DNA of 64,000 nt from Phorcus lineatus (lineage: Eukaryota; Mollusca; Gastropoda; Trochida; Trochidae). Shown piece after piece: positions 1-15,276 of the stretch (positions within the stretch are counted from its first letter, which is position 1; every line of letters begins with the position of its first letter). The DNA lies in NCBI GenBank assembly GCA_921293015.1, contig OV121081.1:46029877-46093876 (forward strand), written 5' to 3'. The position numbers and the translations under genes were made by a program. The notes under the pieces are model-generated. The model was not told the origin of the DNA. It made no database searches and saw only the letters and a program-made list of their open reading frames with translations.

Positions 1-3000
1 AGATTAAGATTTCAGTCCTGATATATTTAAATCTTAAAAACAGACACTGTAATCAGGCTAAAAGTGAGTTCAAAATAATTGCAGAGACTTTTCACGGTTT
101 CACGGTTGTGTTCACGCTTTGCCGGCATGCATCATCTAATCGATACTAGCAGTTCACTGAGAGAATGCCCAGGAGCCTCAGTACAAGTATGGGTACTAAT
201 GCTCGATATCATATCAACAGTATCGTTTTCATCTCGATAGTAATCAGTCAATGGCCGCTGACAGGGCTCTGGTCTCGAAACCAGGGAAAAAGCATGGGTT
301 GAGTCACTCGATGTGGTTGTAAGCTGAAATCGATGTACATCAACCCATTGTTTTTACAAAATAATCCTTTCATCAAAGATTAACAGCTATTTTGATTTTA
401 GCATTCGTTTGTTAAAAATAATTTCATGGAAATAATCAGAGAGCGCGGGAGGAACTATATCTTATCAACATATCTACCTATCAAATATTGGAGGCTTTAA
501 TATTAATAAACGTGATTAATTGAGCAAGTTAGTCTGAAATTATGTAAATCTAACATGTTCTATTACCGAAACAGTTTGAATGTGTATTTCGAGAGATAGT
601 GCATGATTATTTTTTAGATTTAAGTTTCTTTTATAACATTGACTTTTAAGGGAAATGATTTCCTGTAGAAGAATGCACAGAGCTTTGGTTGTGGTGGACA
701 GACAAAAATTCAAGTTAGTCCAGCATGGAGACGAAGAGGAAAAGATACCTTTATATACTTTCAAATAGTATATTCATTTTCTTTACTTTTGAAATCGAAC
801 TATTCAAATACATTCACTCCTGGTCAGGATACACTATTTATTTATCTTAACAATTCAACTACTTATCTAACAATACTTCTAGATGTCCAAAAGCCTAAAT
901 CTCTAAATTCATTATTAAAAACCATGTACTGGGAATAAAAACTCAATTTGTAATAAATTAAACATAAATAAAACCATACATATAGGGTGAGTAACAAAGA
1001 CAACAAAAAACCAATCGTTTCACTTGACCGTCAAACTTTCATTTCACATTATATAATGAAAATGCTTACTATTAGAGACAAAATTACTTAAAACACAATC
1101 TAACCGTATATTATGAGGTAACTAATTAATCTCGGAATTTTGAAGACCTCCCAATTTCATATCTAAAATAGCTCATTTCCACCCATTTTAAGCTTGATAC
1201 TGCGAAATATGTTTCTCTCCAATTATCCATCCTACTGCCCCATTCAAAGTTAAAAAGCACCTTGCTAACAATTTTTAATTTTCAATTATATCATATCAGT
1301 ATCTAACGAATCTGAATAATTCATGAATATCGTTTTGCAATATTAAATAGATTTTGTTAGATGGAAATGAGAAGTACTTAATCATTAGTTTCGAAGGCAA
1401 CATGAGAAGTTCAGAGCTTGTATATATACATTAATTGTATACATATGATATGATTACAAGATATTACATATCATGAATTGACACCTCCTCCTTGAGGAAT
1501 GAAGTCAAAGAATGATTTCATATTGTCAATTCAGTGAATCCGACCAAAGCCATTTGAAGTAGTCAAATATCTATCAAATCTAAGGATATAAATATATGGT
1601 TATATAAACCAAAATTGCATAAGATAACAGGTATATTACAAAGATAACTGTAAATATATGTATCAAAGTCAAATATTTCTGAAATACCTTTCTCTTTCTT
1701 GAAGAACACTGCTTGTTAATTCTCAGCAATGAAGAAGATGTTGCAGTTGTAGCTGATACAACGCATAACAATGTCTTCTTCAACAAAGCATTTATACATC
1801 TGCGTCACTGTACTGGGCGGAACATGTCCATTGTTATTTACATGTATAGATACAAACTTATCATTTGGTATGTAAGCCTTACCTGGATCTCATTGATTTG
1901 TACTTTGCATATTCGCAGGCGGGGTTAGCTCACACGTTTAATGTATTGGCTAGAAGATGGTTTAGCCTTCCTTCTTGGACATCCTTCCAATGACATGGCA
2001 GGAACCCATGCATCTACGTGTTGGTTTCAGGGACTGTTCACAAGACTTATTTTTAGCATTATATATCTATACTTATTCTGTACATAAATGTTATCTTATG
2101 AAACAATCAAGCGTTGTTTGAATGTCGATACATGTAATTACATGTATCTTAAACTCGAAACTCTTATACAATTACTTTCAGACAAGGATATTACTTTGGT
2201 TTATTTCTTGCATTTGGGGATCAATAGTCAATTCTTCTTTTGGATAATTGAACAAAAATTAAGCAAAACAATTGGTTATCCACAAAAATATCACTTTGAT
2301 AAACTTTCTAGCAAGCTCATTATAACTATATGACGATACGATGGTAAACCGTTCTTTGGTGTTTAATTACTGAACTCAAATAAATTTCCTTGTGGCAACC
2401 TGAAACTTCCAACAAAGTTACAAAAATGACATTGTTGCTGCCTTTGTTATATTCTCTTAACAGTGAAATTAATCTCAGTAAAACCTTACTTCTATGTATC
2501 TAACAGTACAAAATGTCCGTCAGGTTAATTTTGGTTGACTCTTAAGTTAAAAACTAATAAATAAAACAAATAAGCACGAAGTGCTCGTAACGAATATCAT
2601 GTCTTTGGCATCGAACGGAATTTATCTATTTGCAAGAACAGATACACCACATTGGTGAAGCCAAGACGAATATAAGATAAAGATTGTCCTTGATTTCTCA
2701 CGCACATGTTAAACTGATTAACAATACACACCACTAAAATAGTAAGATATTATACCGTTTAAATTTTATTAATTAAATATTTCCTTTCTTCTTTTTACTG
2801 GCATGTTATAAAATATATCCCCTTTCTTCTTTTGAAAGGTATAATTTATAATAATTGTACAAAAGGAATAAAAGCTCAAATAATAAATTACTTCTCCTGA
2901 GCATTTTATTTACCATAAAATGAATGGTTATTTTATAATCATTGTACAAAAGGAATAAAAGTTTAAACGATAAATTACTCCCTAGAGCATGTTTTACCAT

Positions 3001-6000
3001 AGAGTGATGGATATGTTTCCATTTTTTGTCATTGATACAAAGGATATTTCAAAAGCTAATTGTTTTATATGTTTTATTCTCTTGAATCTTTATAATACGG
3101 GCATACAAAAGCAAAGTCATATCTCATCTTTTTTACCAGAGTGACACACAGTTCATATTCATAAACATTCATAAATAATCATTTACACTGTCTGCCTTAT
3201 TGCAAAAAATGCATGAACATAGAATCGAATAGATCATTTGCAACGCCATATCAAATATTAGATAACACGATAAAATATCAAACTGATGTATACAAAGGAT
3301 TATATCATAGTACAATACAAAATAAACATAATGCGAGAAGATATCTTCTTGTTTTCTGCAGGAATATTTTTTCTTCGGTATCTTTAAATACAAAACACCA
3401 TGAAATGGCGATGTAATAAAACTATTTGCAAACTAAAAAGAATATTTTCATACATTAAAACAACGTTAACTACACTAAACTAATTGTGAGTCTAAAGCCT
3501 TATAAGATTTAAGAAAGAACAATGATTTAGTTATTAAGGAGGCAAATAAAGTTTGCCCTTTTGTCATAAAAACGACTTACACAACACAAAATGGCTAAAC
3601 CTCTTAGGAGTCATTAAGTCGGGAACACTATGCAGGAAAAGCTAAAATCCAATAAAATATTCGAAATTGATCATTACTCATACCAAAGAAATTTAATTTC
3701 AGAATTCAAATGATAAACCTAACTATTTTACAACTCAGATACTAGTTCAAAAGGAACACTCAAGGCTTATTCAGGTTAAAACCTAAAATACCCGCAATTA
3801 TACGTATTGTAAAAAGACCTACGATCTTTGAAATTTCTACCTTTCACCTATGTATGTAAGCATGTTTATAAATTTGGCCTTTTCTGTTCGATTGGATTCA
3901 AAATTTGTAAGTTTATTCTTGCAAAGATTTACATTAATGAACTCGACCAGAAAGCAATGAAATGTTGACTTCCGTCAAGAAATATTAGACCGGATTTTCA
4001 AAACCTATTTTCAATATCTTGAAAATAATATTATCTATTTTGAGGGATCATTATATTGTCAAAATAGAAGGGCATCAATGAGAGGAGAGGCAAATTAGGC
4101 AAGTTGGTGATAAGTTAAGTGGGGAAATTATTTATTCTAGAGATATTTTGGGTATCAATGTACAGCATGGACGCCTGATCTATAATACTTTCAAATCGTC
4201 CTAAAATAATTATACAGTTTCTAAAAATATTCATTTACTTCTTAACTCAGTTGGGTTTTCAAAGAAATATGTAATTTGTTGTAATTGTCATTTAAACTTT
4301 CTTGAGGTCACTCTATGAAATATACAGAAGCTACAGATGGATTCTCTAAGAAAACAGATTTACCTCAGATTTTGGATAATGGTTCATACCTTACCTGTTA
4401 TACGGAAGGCAACGTTCCAATTATTTGGAAAGGAAAGATTTCTTCATTGTTTCTGATCATGACTTTTAAGTCGACTGCTTGCTATTTGTGGTTCCCAGAA
4501 GTGTGAAAGTGTTTTTGAGGGGTATTTCATCATTGGAGGATTTTAGACAAGACACGGAACCGATAGACAAGATGTGTCATTCATATTGTCAAATATTCTT
4601 ATATGTAATGAGATGTGTATCAGGACACAGAACAAAAATTTAACATAACAATTAACTCTCATCGATCCATTAATAACTAACCACTAAATTGACCAATTTT
4701 CTCAATGAACCTTTTGAAACATTTCGTAATGGTGCGTCCTACATTTCCCAGATGGAGGACGCAATGGCACCAATGATGAGAATTATTCAGGTTTTTATCA
4801 TTTATTGTAAGTTCATTTCTTAATTTGCACAATATTCAGAGGACAAATCAGGATTATCATGTTAATGATCTCCTAAACACGTTTGATAACAATTACCAAT
4901 TACCATCAAACCTTTTTAAACTTTTAATTTTAATGTTCTTGCTTTAATTGTTATCTGTTATTCATAAATTCATTCTCAAAATAAAGCCAACAGAAACATT
5001 CTTTTTAAATTAGATTCCCCTCATATTTATCAATTAATATAAATATATCATTTTTCATAACTTAAGGATTGAGAACTGTTTCCTTACATGAAAGATTTGT
5101 TGGAAGTGTCTTAACACATATAAAAAATCTTTTTCGAAGTAATATTTGATAAGCATGTATTAATCAAAGAGACTACATTTAATATAATTTCATTTGAGCA
5201 ATATTATCAATTAATGGCTTTGATCTTAGTCAAGAAAGGAAATTAGAAATAGGTGGAAGAACAATACGACCCTGATTGATATACATTATTTTTCATTTCA
5301 CAGACGAAAACTTTTCACATTCCCTGAAGAATGCAATCAAAAAGTATACGGTTTATTTAGTTTAAACCATCATTATCAAAAGAATACATAAAGCAATTTT
5401 CTCTAAACGCTACTCTGGAATGAATATAATTTCCTAATTATTTGATGCTCTAGATCTTTGAGACGATATATCGAAATTAATTAAATACTTATTATCTACG
5501 ATCTCTATTATTAAAAGGAACATCAACAATCACCAATAATTCATAAGCATCATTTTCTATATATCCCTGTTAAAACAGTATTTTCCTATTAGAAACAAAT
5601 TAATTGATAGTGCAAAATCGTGTCTACTGAAACTGAAGTATATAATCCTTAAAAACTAATTGTTTCGCCACAAAATTACGTTTTATTACCACAGACAGTG
5701 TTTTACTTATGACATTCTTATATACATATCAAAGGATAATTGTTGTATTCAATCATTGTTTATGTATTACTCTTATTCAAATTGGATTTATTCAAAATCA
5801 TTCAAAACGAATTTCAAATATAAATTTACGATGTAATCTTAGATATTGATTAGATAAACTGGTCTATTATGTGTCTAAAGGACTTTTTCCTAAGCACGCC
5901 ACCTGTTAATGACATTTGTAAGTTGTTTATACTTAACATACTTATTTTATTTACGAGTTTCTGATAATAGGCATAACGCTCTTGTTAGTTCTCATCAAGT

Positions 6001-7900
6001 CTTTGATGCATGTAGTTGATGTGATGTAACTGAAATCATTACCATGAAACCACGTATTATCATTATCATACCAAATAATTGTAAAGGATTTCAGTTTTAA
6101 TTTACCGATTTCCATATTTAATTGAACTGATGAAAGCCTGACAGTATTGGTAATAAAATACGATATGTCTTGATGTGTTGATATAGTTATCTGATAGTCT
6201 TATATCTATTCGTTACATCTAGTACCATATCTGTTTGATTAGAGCCATGATAATAATAGGTCTATAGGTCATAATCAGAAGTTATTAAGATTTATAATAT
6301 CGGCCATTAGTTCGTTATGTATTTGCCTCTTACCACAAAAGCATACTCTGCGAAAAATACAAATTGAAATGATACAAATATATATTATTTTAACAGTAGA
6401 ATACAGTCAGTGGCAAAAAAGTCACCCTTTAGAGCCCATAACAAAATACTGCTGCCAGATAAAGTTGATGTTCTATTTCATAAATAAACCTATGTCTTCA
6501 GGGTATTGACTATGAATTTTCACACATGTTCATACATACAAGGGGTGCTGAAATCTCTGTTTTAAGTTGTTATCTCATCATGGGATTTAAGTCCCAGAGT
6601 TATAAAATATGAATAACATTAAAACTGTTCGGGGACTGTAATTAGTTGACTCGTCATAAATGTAAGATATCCTTAACACAAACCAAAAAGTCTTATTCTA
6701 CTCTCCTAAATTGACAAGTTAAGGGGATTCAAAAACGGCAATTTTCTAAAAGAATAAAAAAAATCTTCTTTATGAAATAACATAGATGATGTAACTAACC
6801 GACTGTTGTATTTATCCCTCTATCTTGCATTTTATGTGGTGACATTTATTTTGCCGTTGAGTGTATTCTGTTCATCCATAATCAACTGATATTAAGAAAG
6901 GTATTTTTCTTGATGCTATTTTCATGTGAATAAAACAGAAGCCTTTAATAAATCAAGGGCCTAGATCAGCATGTTGTTAATTTACGGATACACTGTCATG
7001 TCAATTTCGCTGACCTTAACAACTGAAAATACATGAAGAGGAATAATAAGAGTAATAATTAACATTATGAAAAGTGTTCAATTTTCAGAAAACCAACAAA
7101 CTTCATTTTCAATTGAATCTATAAAACACAAAAACAAGTCTCTGGTACCAAAATGTCCCCAGCCTCCTTTCACAAAGCCCTAATAAGATCCCAAGTCAGT
7201 AAGGGAACGTAAGTGCAATGTTAAAGAATGGGAGATAAGGTTAGCCATGATGACTGTTGCTTTGTAAAAAGAGCTCCGGATCTTTCTCTATCCGAAGCTA
7301 GTTTTATGTCTGTGAGTCTCTGATTCTTCTGTAATATTTGCTCTGATTGGACAATAGCACGTTTTTGGGATAAAATGAATTGTTCTCGAGAAACGAAAAC
7401 GAATGTTTCCAATCATTTTCAATGAAAAGGAGCAGGTTTAAGACGAGCAAACCCGTTACCTTTGCACAAATGATCTAAATGTGTTCACACAAACATGACC
7501 TCCACTGTTTTTTTAAATATTATTTTCTCTTTGACAACTGATGATCAGGTTGTGTAATGAGATGTTTTGACCCTCAGCAGATACATTTCTCATAACATGA
7601 CGTTTTGGTGGAAAAATGTAAGAATTAAAACTGTCAAAAAACGTTCTATTGCCCCTTTAATATTCCTGCTCCTCGTATATGTAACACTTACGTGGTGACA
7701 TTGTGATGTCCTACTGTACTGTGTGTGTCTCTGACTTTCTGGTCTCACCTAACCGAAATGTCCACGTGGCTATTATGCTTTACCTGTTAAAATATTCTAT
7801 TATGCTTCTGGCGAACTATTGCCTCTAAACTCAATTTAGTCTCTGTCTGGTTACTGTCTGTCTGTTATGTTTCTACCTTTGCTTTGGAAATATTTTTTAA
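1..7900. other. intergenic, no recognisable gene
   Basis: Very AT-rich. Open frames are short (under 85 codons) and none resembles a known family. Only the 87-bp duplication near 2.9 kb stands out. A possible TTAA-type element end (GTTCTATTGCCCC then TTTAA) is near 7645-7661 without a convincing partner. Confidence 0.6.
2854..3010. repeat. 87-bp direct duplication
   Basis: ATTGTACAAAAGGAATAAAAG recurs 87 bp apart (2854 and 2941), and both copies end in an AGAGCAT or GAGCAT plus TTTACCATA block. A reading frame across it on the minus strand repeats LLFLLYN, showing it is repeat-generated. Confidence 0.65.
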
Positions 7901-7940
7901 TGTTTCTGGCAATTTGGTCCTCTGGATTCAAAGCCTAAGG

Positions 7941-8700
7941 CACAATCAACCAGTTGTGTATTACGACAAAAAGTATCTGACACAATTAAATCAATTGCCT
8001 AACACTATATTGTTATTTGTAAATAGAACAAACCCAATGTCTCTGACGCCATGACAACAAAGTTTCTGACAATACTAAACAAATCGTGTATAACGCCTTA
8101 ACAAAGTCTCTGACACATTGAAACCAATAGTTTATAACGCCCTGATAACTAATGTCGTCGACACAACTAAAGCACTATTTTATGACGCCTTGGTAACTAA
8201 TGTTTCCGTCACAACTAAACCAATAGTTTATGACGCCTTAGTAACTAATGTCTTCGTCACAACTAAATCAATCTTGTATGACGCCAAAACAACAAAGTCC
8301 CTGACTCCCTAATATCAATATCTCTGACACAATTAAACCAGTTGTCTCTGACGCTCTAACAACATTATCTCTGACACCATGAAACCAATAATTTTGTGAC
8401 GTCTTGATAACTAATGTCACCGACATAACTAAACCAATTGTGTATGACGCCCAAACAACAAAATCTCTGACACAATGAAACCATTACTTTATGACGCATT
8501 GGCAACAAGGTCTCTGACACAACTAAACTAATTGTCTCCGACTCCCTAATACCAATATCTCTGACACGATGAAACCAAAACATCCTGATAACTAATGTCT
8601 CCAAAACAATTAAACAAATTGTGTCTGACGCCCTGACAACTATTTGTGTCTGACACCCAAAGTGTCTGATGCTTTGACATATTTTACCTAGCGCTCTGAC
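7941..8700. repeat. 48-bp degenerate minisatellite, about 15 copies
   Basis: The unit approximates ACAACTAAACCAATAGTTTA, then TGACGCCTTAGTAACTAATG and TCTCTGAC. The central copies (8118-8280) keep an exact 48-bp step and outer copies vary. Because 48 is a multiple of three, short repetitive frames stay open on both strands. They have no other sign of coding. Confidence 0.8.
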
Positions 8701-8709
8701 AATATAAGT

Positions 8710-10052
8710 ACCAATATGAGATGTAATAAGAGTTTAAAACACTCTGTGTCTTTCAAGGTATATTTATCAATAATGATAATAATAATAACTACGATAACAA
8801 CAATGATAACCCAATTACAATAAATGCCACAATATACGTAACTTTACAAAGATTACATATTTATTAAAAAATAAAAACCACATATATGACAATCAATAAG
8901 TTGTATTGGATACATATATTTCCAAAATTGTGGTTAAATATTCAGGGTTTTTTGGTCAAAATTGTGACTATATACATTCATATTGTTAACATATTCAACC
9001 TTCTAGAATTAAGGTGATACTTTTCTGTAAAAGTTAATACTTCTCAATAAAATGACACCATTGATAACGTTTGGCTTATTTGACTCCGTCAAGCTAGGTT
9101 TGGTACCAATTCGTTAAATTACTAATCACCATAACAATTTGAGAATCCTCTTTTATTTTCTCCGGCCTAGCTACGAACTAAGAACGTAAATTGAGAATTG
9201 AATATTGCTTGGTTTATTAGTAATAATATTTCCCATATCAGTAACTGTTCAAAAACTGTGATAAGAGGAAGTAAGAAAGATACAATAGTAATCAATAACT
9301 ATACACGATACAGAGCTCACGAGGTTTTATACCAATTGAAAGTTTAACAATTGTGTTGACAATTGCTGGCAATATAATGTATTATTTTCATAATGAAACA
9401 CCTAATAACATTTCTAAACCATTATCTGTAAAACTAAAGAGAATGGAGATGCTTGGTTAGTGTGATGAGGCGATCGAAAGATGAAAAATTGCAGTTGAAT
9501 CTCTAACGCAATGGAGATATAATTTCATGCAAAAGTCACAAAAGGCACGACTACATCGATGTTGAGACATTCAATGATAAACAAGATGCTCTGACACAAA
9601 CTGTTGAGGACATGATGGAAACACTAAGGTCATGGATGATATTTTCTTCAAACGGCACCAAAAAAAACCATACACGTTTATCAGACATTAGAAAAGTATT
9701 TTTTTTAAATCAGCCAATAATTATAAACATTTATGATAAAGAATGCAAATTTATTCTGGATGTGACTTACAGTGAGATACAAATAATTTTAAATCTTGAA
9801 TAGCCAGTCAGATGTGTAGCTGGATAAATAGATAGAGAGTTTGAGAGACAGCCATGCAGACGGACATACAATCAGGCAGTCAGAGGCAGATGGACTGATC
9901 GACGTATGGAAAGATGAATGACTGGATGGACGGATGACTGGATGGACGAATAGTCCGGTCTACAGACAAACTAAAAAATTAAGACACAAGCTATAATAAA
10001 TTAATAGATACATATAGATAGATATAGACAGACAGACAGGCATATAGGTAGG

Positions 10053-10083
<31 letters not shown>

Positions 10084-10133
10084 GTAGGTAGGTAGGTAGG
10101 TAGATAGATAGATATATAGATAGATAGATAGAT

Positions 10134-10168
<35 letters not shown>

Positions 10169-10172
10169 AAGA

Positions 10173-10203
<31 letters not shown>

Positions 10204-12780
10204 ATGAATAAATGAATAAATGAATAAATAAATGAATAAATAAATGAATAAATAAATGAATAAATAATAAATAAATGAAGTAATAATATCTAAATGATAA
10301 TAAAATCTATGAATTGTATTTTCATTAATCAATTTAGATAAGACAATTCATATCACATGCTTAAACATTCACTGTGACGACAAGGAGCAATGATACAAAC
10401 ACAAAATACAACAAAACATCAGACGTTTGAAATATCGTGGTGTAGTTGATTCTCTTAAATGAGATTAAAAAATATCCTGATTTAAACATTTTACCTTCCC
10501 TAACTGATGAGCTGAAATCAGAGTCTCAAGCAATGGATCGAGTTTCAATATTGGTCTCTTAGGGAAATTAACCAGTTTAGGCATCAACTCTGGCCAAGGT
10601 TCATAGATTTACAGTAAAGAAATATCTTATGTCTATCTCCCTATCTGAGACGTAAGAATAACCAGCAATCGTTTTATTCCCGGAAGTAATTATAATGTAA
10701 TTCGAGTCAATTTCGGAGAAGGAATAGTTGGTAATGACTGTTCAAAGAGTCATTTTTTATTTCTTTGTCCGTTCCCTAAACCTTACTTAATGAGGTCAAC
10801 GATACTAGTATAATTAGAAATCTTTGTTTCCAATTGAGATAAAAAAAATACTTATTTGATAATGATTATGGTTTGTAATGTTTTTCGAATTTTAAGATTA
10901 AGCAACAGATGGGTTTTTTTTCATAATTTGATTATGTAATGTAATTATTTTATCTTAATCAATCAATTTTTTCAAGAAATCGCTGGATAGATCAGTGAAC
11001 GGTAGATTTTACTCGCAATATCGATGTTCCATTAAGTTGTATATTTATTATTAAAATATAGTTTAATAAAAAGAAACTACTTTATCTTTTGATAACCCGT
11101 CTGAGTCACGGTGACATATAATAGAACATTTACTGTTATTTTTCAAGTCTCAAGACAAGATAAACGAATTGTTCACTTTTAAAACATACGCGTTTCGGAA
11201 ATATGTGTATGCAGTAAAATACTTTTATCAAACTTCAAGGTAGATAGATAAAAAAAAGTAATCTAAAATGCTGGATGAACCCAGAATGAAATTTTGAAAA
11301 GGTAGTTCCTAGGTATGTCATATACCATCTCAGTATTCGTGAGACACACACAAAGTGAAATGATTAGGAAATTGTATTAAATGTAAAATATACCAAATAA
11401 TGGAAGGGGCATCTAAGTCTTAGTGAGATACACCACACACAACCAAAAAAAAACAGTTTGTGTTTTCTGAGATTAAAGAGACTGATCTTTGATGTAAAGT
11501 CAATTGTAAACGTCACCTTATCAATCATAAACTACTCAATTGGAGTTTGCTGAGTAAACACTAGTTTAGAATGATTTTAGTAGTTTATAATACCAAAAGT
11601 GCTTCAATCCTGAATGATACGCCTCGGTCATTTTGGCATTGTCTTCATCAGGAACCCCTATCTATCTGCCTTTGAATCTTATCATGAAACAAATAATCAA
11701 TCAACCGACAGATGGAATAACGTGTATAGTAACTTATTGTTCGAATGATAATTTCTAACGCCTGCTATGGAACTTAAATCTGAAAGTTCGAAGGCAAACC
11801 TGCCTTAGAATGAGATAAGAGGTGAAAAACATACTGTTTTCTTCAATGCATGACCTAAGAGTTATGAAAGACGTCTTTTGAGGGGCCCCCAAGCCCAATA
11901 TACGAGGCAGTTTGATTGGCTTACGCGGGTAATTTGAATACGGATTTCCTTATGAATAGTCTCATGGGTAATTTAGTGTTGAGTATTGAAACATTTATCA
12001 GGCCCGTTGCAGCAAGGGGTCTTGAAGGATGGGCTCTTTTTAATGACCAATTTTTAAATCAGAAATATTAAGTATATTTCCTTCTGTAGCTCGTCAGGCT
12101 TCTAAATAAGATATGATAAGATAAAAGGTCCTATAATACAGTCATAGACATACACACACTCACAAAACGTGCTAGGCTATTAAAATGAAAACTTGCCAAT
12201 CTTAAATTGGTGTCACGAGCCTGATAAAGGACTTGGTATGGTTATAGCAAGACAAGCAAGCAAAGAGAAACCAAGATATTATGTGTAACGACATGATGCG
12301 GGTAGGATCTTAGGTATCCTTTCATTTCACAGATTGGTTTGAAACAAAGTTAATATAAATCTAATTTTCCTGTCAATAATTGTCTTTGCAACAAAAGAAA
12401 TGAGATGATTCATGATGGAAACATAAACGTTTGGTAACACTTTACAAGACTTAGTCGTTGGTGATTGTGTAAATTGATTCTCGTGACAGCCTGTACGAAT
12501 GAGTTAAATTGACAAATGACTAGCAGCAAACCTTTTATTGTTGCGGGTCGTGTCTTCATTCACAGTGGTCTACTAAAGCTGTTGAACGATTGTTTGTGAA
12601 CCATCTTCAGATGTTCATGTGAAAATCTGATTTTTAAAATCTTTTGTATTTGTCATTGCTTTGTTAACAGGAAACAAAAGACATACCTCTTATTTCGTGA
12701 TGGAGACATTTATCCATGAGGGTCTTTGACTGTAGGTGCAACGCGGAATTAGATGTACCCTCATCCAGCTGGCTGACAGA
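8710..12780. other. intergenic, simple repeats only
   Basis: Apart from the tetranucleotide block at 10.0-10.3 kb and short ATAATAATA runs near 8775, I see no gene, RNA or element. Confidence 0.55.
10010..10280. repeat. (GATA/GGTA)n then (AAAT/GAAT)n microsatellites
   Basis: Tetranucleotide blocks: GATA with GGTA interruptions (10010-10170), then AAAT mixed with GAAT (10170-10280). Imperfect GATGGAC/GACAGAC words precede them from about 9840. Low-complexity reading frames (YLSIYLSI) arise on the minus strand and are not genes. Confidence 0.9.
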
Positions 12781-12785
12781 TAGTT

Positions 12786-13090
12786 TTAAAGGCATCGTAG
12801 CATGTTTTAAAAAAATTTACTTCTACAAATTTCTTCGATAAATATCAGTTTTGATATTCTGTATTATCTTCGGAGGATCAAACAACTCATTAGTAAACCA
12901 CATTATCCGTAGTCGTAGAAGAACTAACTTTTCAAACGAAAACTGCATGCGTCCATTTTAATGAGTGATCATAGGGGAATGGAATCTTGAACCTCAACCG
13001 AACTTGGTACGTTCAATTGTTTAAGAACATTGTCTTTCAATTGGTAACTTTTTTATTTCATTTTTGTAAAATCACCTTTCCCCCTAAAAC
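12786..13090 (+). mobile_element. F2 MITE copy
   Basis: TTAAAGGCATCGTAGCATG, then GTATTATCTTCGGAGGATC and TCAATTGGTAACTT, in the same order as the 27.8-kb copy. The right terminus is degenerate. Confidence 0.65.
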
Positions 13091-13789
13091 GTTCTACAGT
13101 GAAGTCAGTATATTATGCACAAAATATAAATCTTCATTGTTTACATCTACATTGTATTGACAGATATTTACATTTTTTAAACTTTGCATTTCAGTGCTAG
13201 AGGTATTTCCTTCACTCTAACTTCATATAAAAAATAAAGAAAAAGAGTTTGTGCAATCTTTTGTTGAATAAATGTATGTACTTGTTATCCCTTAGTTGAT
13301 AAAATCTATTCAATTGATGTATTAAATATTAGAATGCTCGCCCTTCAGCATGTAATTTCACTCTCTCAGAAAAATATTCCATCTGTATCTTGTATATGGA
13401 TCGCAGGAATTCATACAATATTGCATGACATTTGTACTAAATATCAAATTAGTTGAACTGGTCTTCATTTATATCAAATAGCAAAATTCTCGCCTCGTGA
13501 GCTGATGTTTAGAATAATCCGTAAACTAAATTAATTAATTTAAAATTGTTAGATATAATGTTCTTAACGGAACGCTGTGCTAAGGAATGATTTAACGCTG
13601 TGCCGAGTAATTTGCGGTCGTTTATATACCAATAAATGAGCGAATTTAGATCTTATTTTATTTAGATTGAATCATACGATGCAGATGGTTCTTTCCAACT
13701 CAGATGTTCATTTTATAGACCTTCATGTACTTAAACTACCAATCCATATTTGTCTTTTTGTCTGCTATAAATAAAATTCAAAAATTACC

Positions 13790-13983
13790 TTTGAGTCACT
13801 TACTCGCGCCGTTGTCCGGTTTTCGATCATAGATTACAACTGTAACTTGTTTATTGTTACAATACTGAACGGATAAGTATACGAATGAGAATGTGGAGAA
13901 ACATTCACTTTTCTTCGATAGAATTATAGCATTGATGAAGTTTGATATATTTGACTCCGACGACATACTCTGTGGCCCTTTAA
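13790..13983 (+). mobile_element. F1 MITE fragment
   Basis: It contains CGCCGTTGTCCGGTTTTCGA on the left and GACGACATACTCTGTGGCCC then TTTAA on the right, the F1 signature. The left terminus is not resolved. Confidence 0.65.
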
Positions 13984-13999
13984 TCTCATTCAACACGTT

Positions 14000-15270
14000 T
14001 ATATGTACATCACGATACAATAGTTTCTTATGTAGGAGGATCACCCTCCTTTGAAGAATCATAATTTAATATGGATTTATATAAATCTATTTCATGATTG
14101 ACGAAGTAAACCTTTGATCAACAACAAAATGCAAACAAATATTGCCAACATGTTTTCGATTCATAAAATGTCCTTGAAGAATAAAAATCTACTGTTAGCA
14201 TTGATAACCACTTACACGCGCCTACATGTATGTAAAATATCCCTTAAAGGTATTTCTTTTTTTTCAAATCCTAAATAATTCCAAACTCGTTTACGATTAG
14301 GGATACAAAGCTGGTATAATCAACGAAGGCTTAGTTAAGATTGATATAAACGTAACCTGACTAGTTAAAAACATCAATATGTTTTTGTCTCCATAGGTAC
14401 TCAGATTAAAAGCTTTTGTTGTGATAAATCAAAATATTATTTCAAAAGTATGTTCAATGTTGATAGCTTGTTTTTAAAAGTACCCAAAAGCCTCAGCGGG
14501 AAATAACAATCATATCCGATCCAATTATGATATTTTCAAAAGATAATAACATATTAATTATTATCAAGTGATATCTAAGAATATCGAAGAGCAAGAATAA
14601 ATTTAACTTGATAATCACAGCCAATCGGAATGTGCACTGGTTAGAATTGACACACTGAACGACTTTTGCAATTTTAGTCCACCTGGTACTGACTTTAATA
14701 GATTTATTCTGAAAACAGTGAAAAAATAAAAACAAATCAAATCCAAAGCTATCTCAATCTCATCAAAATTGCCGAACATACTTTTTTGAAGTGTTGTTTA
14801 AACAATGAATTATCGTGCACAGCGACAAAACACTTATTTCCAATCAAAGATAAAATTCTTTGAAAATTGACATATATTCGGTATTTACCTTAGTATATTC
14901 TATTCTAAATTAAAGATATATTAAAACCCTTGATCTTCCCCGTTGAAAAAACATACTATTAAGCAGAAGCTTTCTAAAGAAATTATTCAGAATGGAATAT
15001 CTCAACAAATAGAAGCAAAAACCGCACATTAATTTTTGAAAAGTCATATTTTGCAGTCGAGATACAAGCTAAAGTCTTTACAAATGAATTATTTTCAATT
15101 CTTAAAAAATATTTTAATTCAATTGTGTTACGCGTGTAAGTCATATTGTACCTGGCAATTTGTTGAAGGAGGACTTTGCTCCAGATTATACATATATAAA
15201 ACCATATATATATATAAATATAGTGAGAAATAATCTTTAAATATCAACACCAATTTTAACTAAAAACATC
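14000..15270. other. intergenic, nothing recognised
   Basis: AT-rich, with only short unassignable frames on either strand. Confidence 0.5.
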
Positions 15271-15276
15271 ACTCAC

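Noticed and set aside
9991-10332. 113-codon minus-strand frame (YLFIYLFIYLSI repeats)
   Set aside because: Translation of GATA/AAAT microsatellites; no coding signal.
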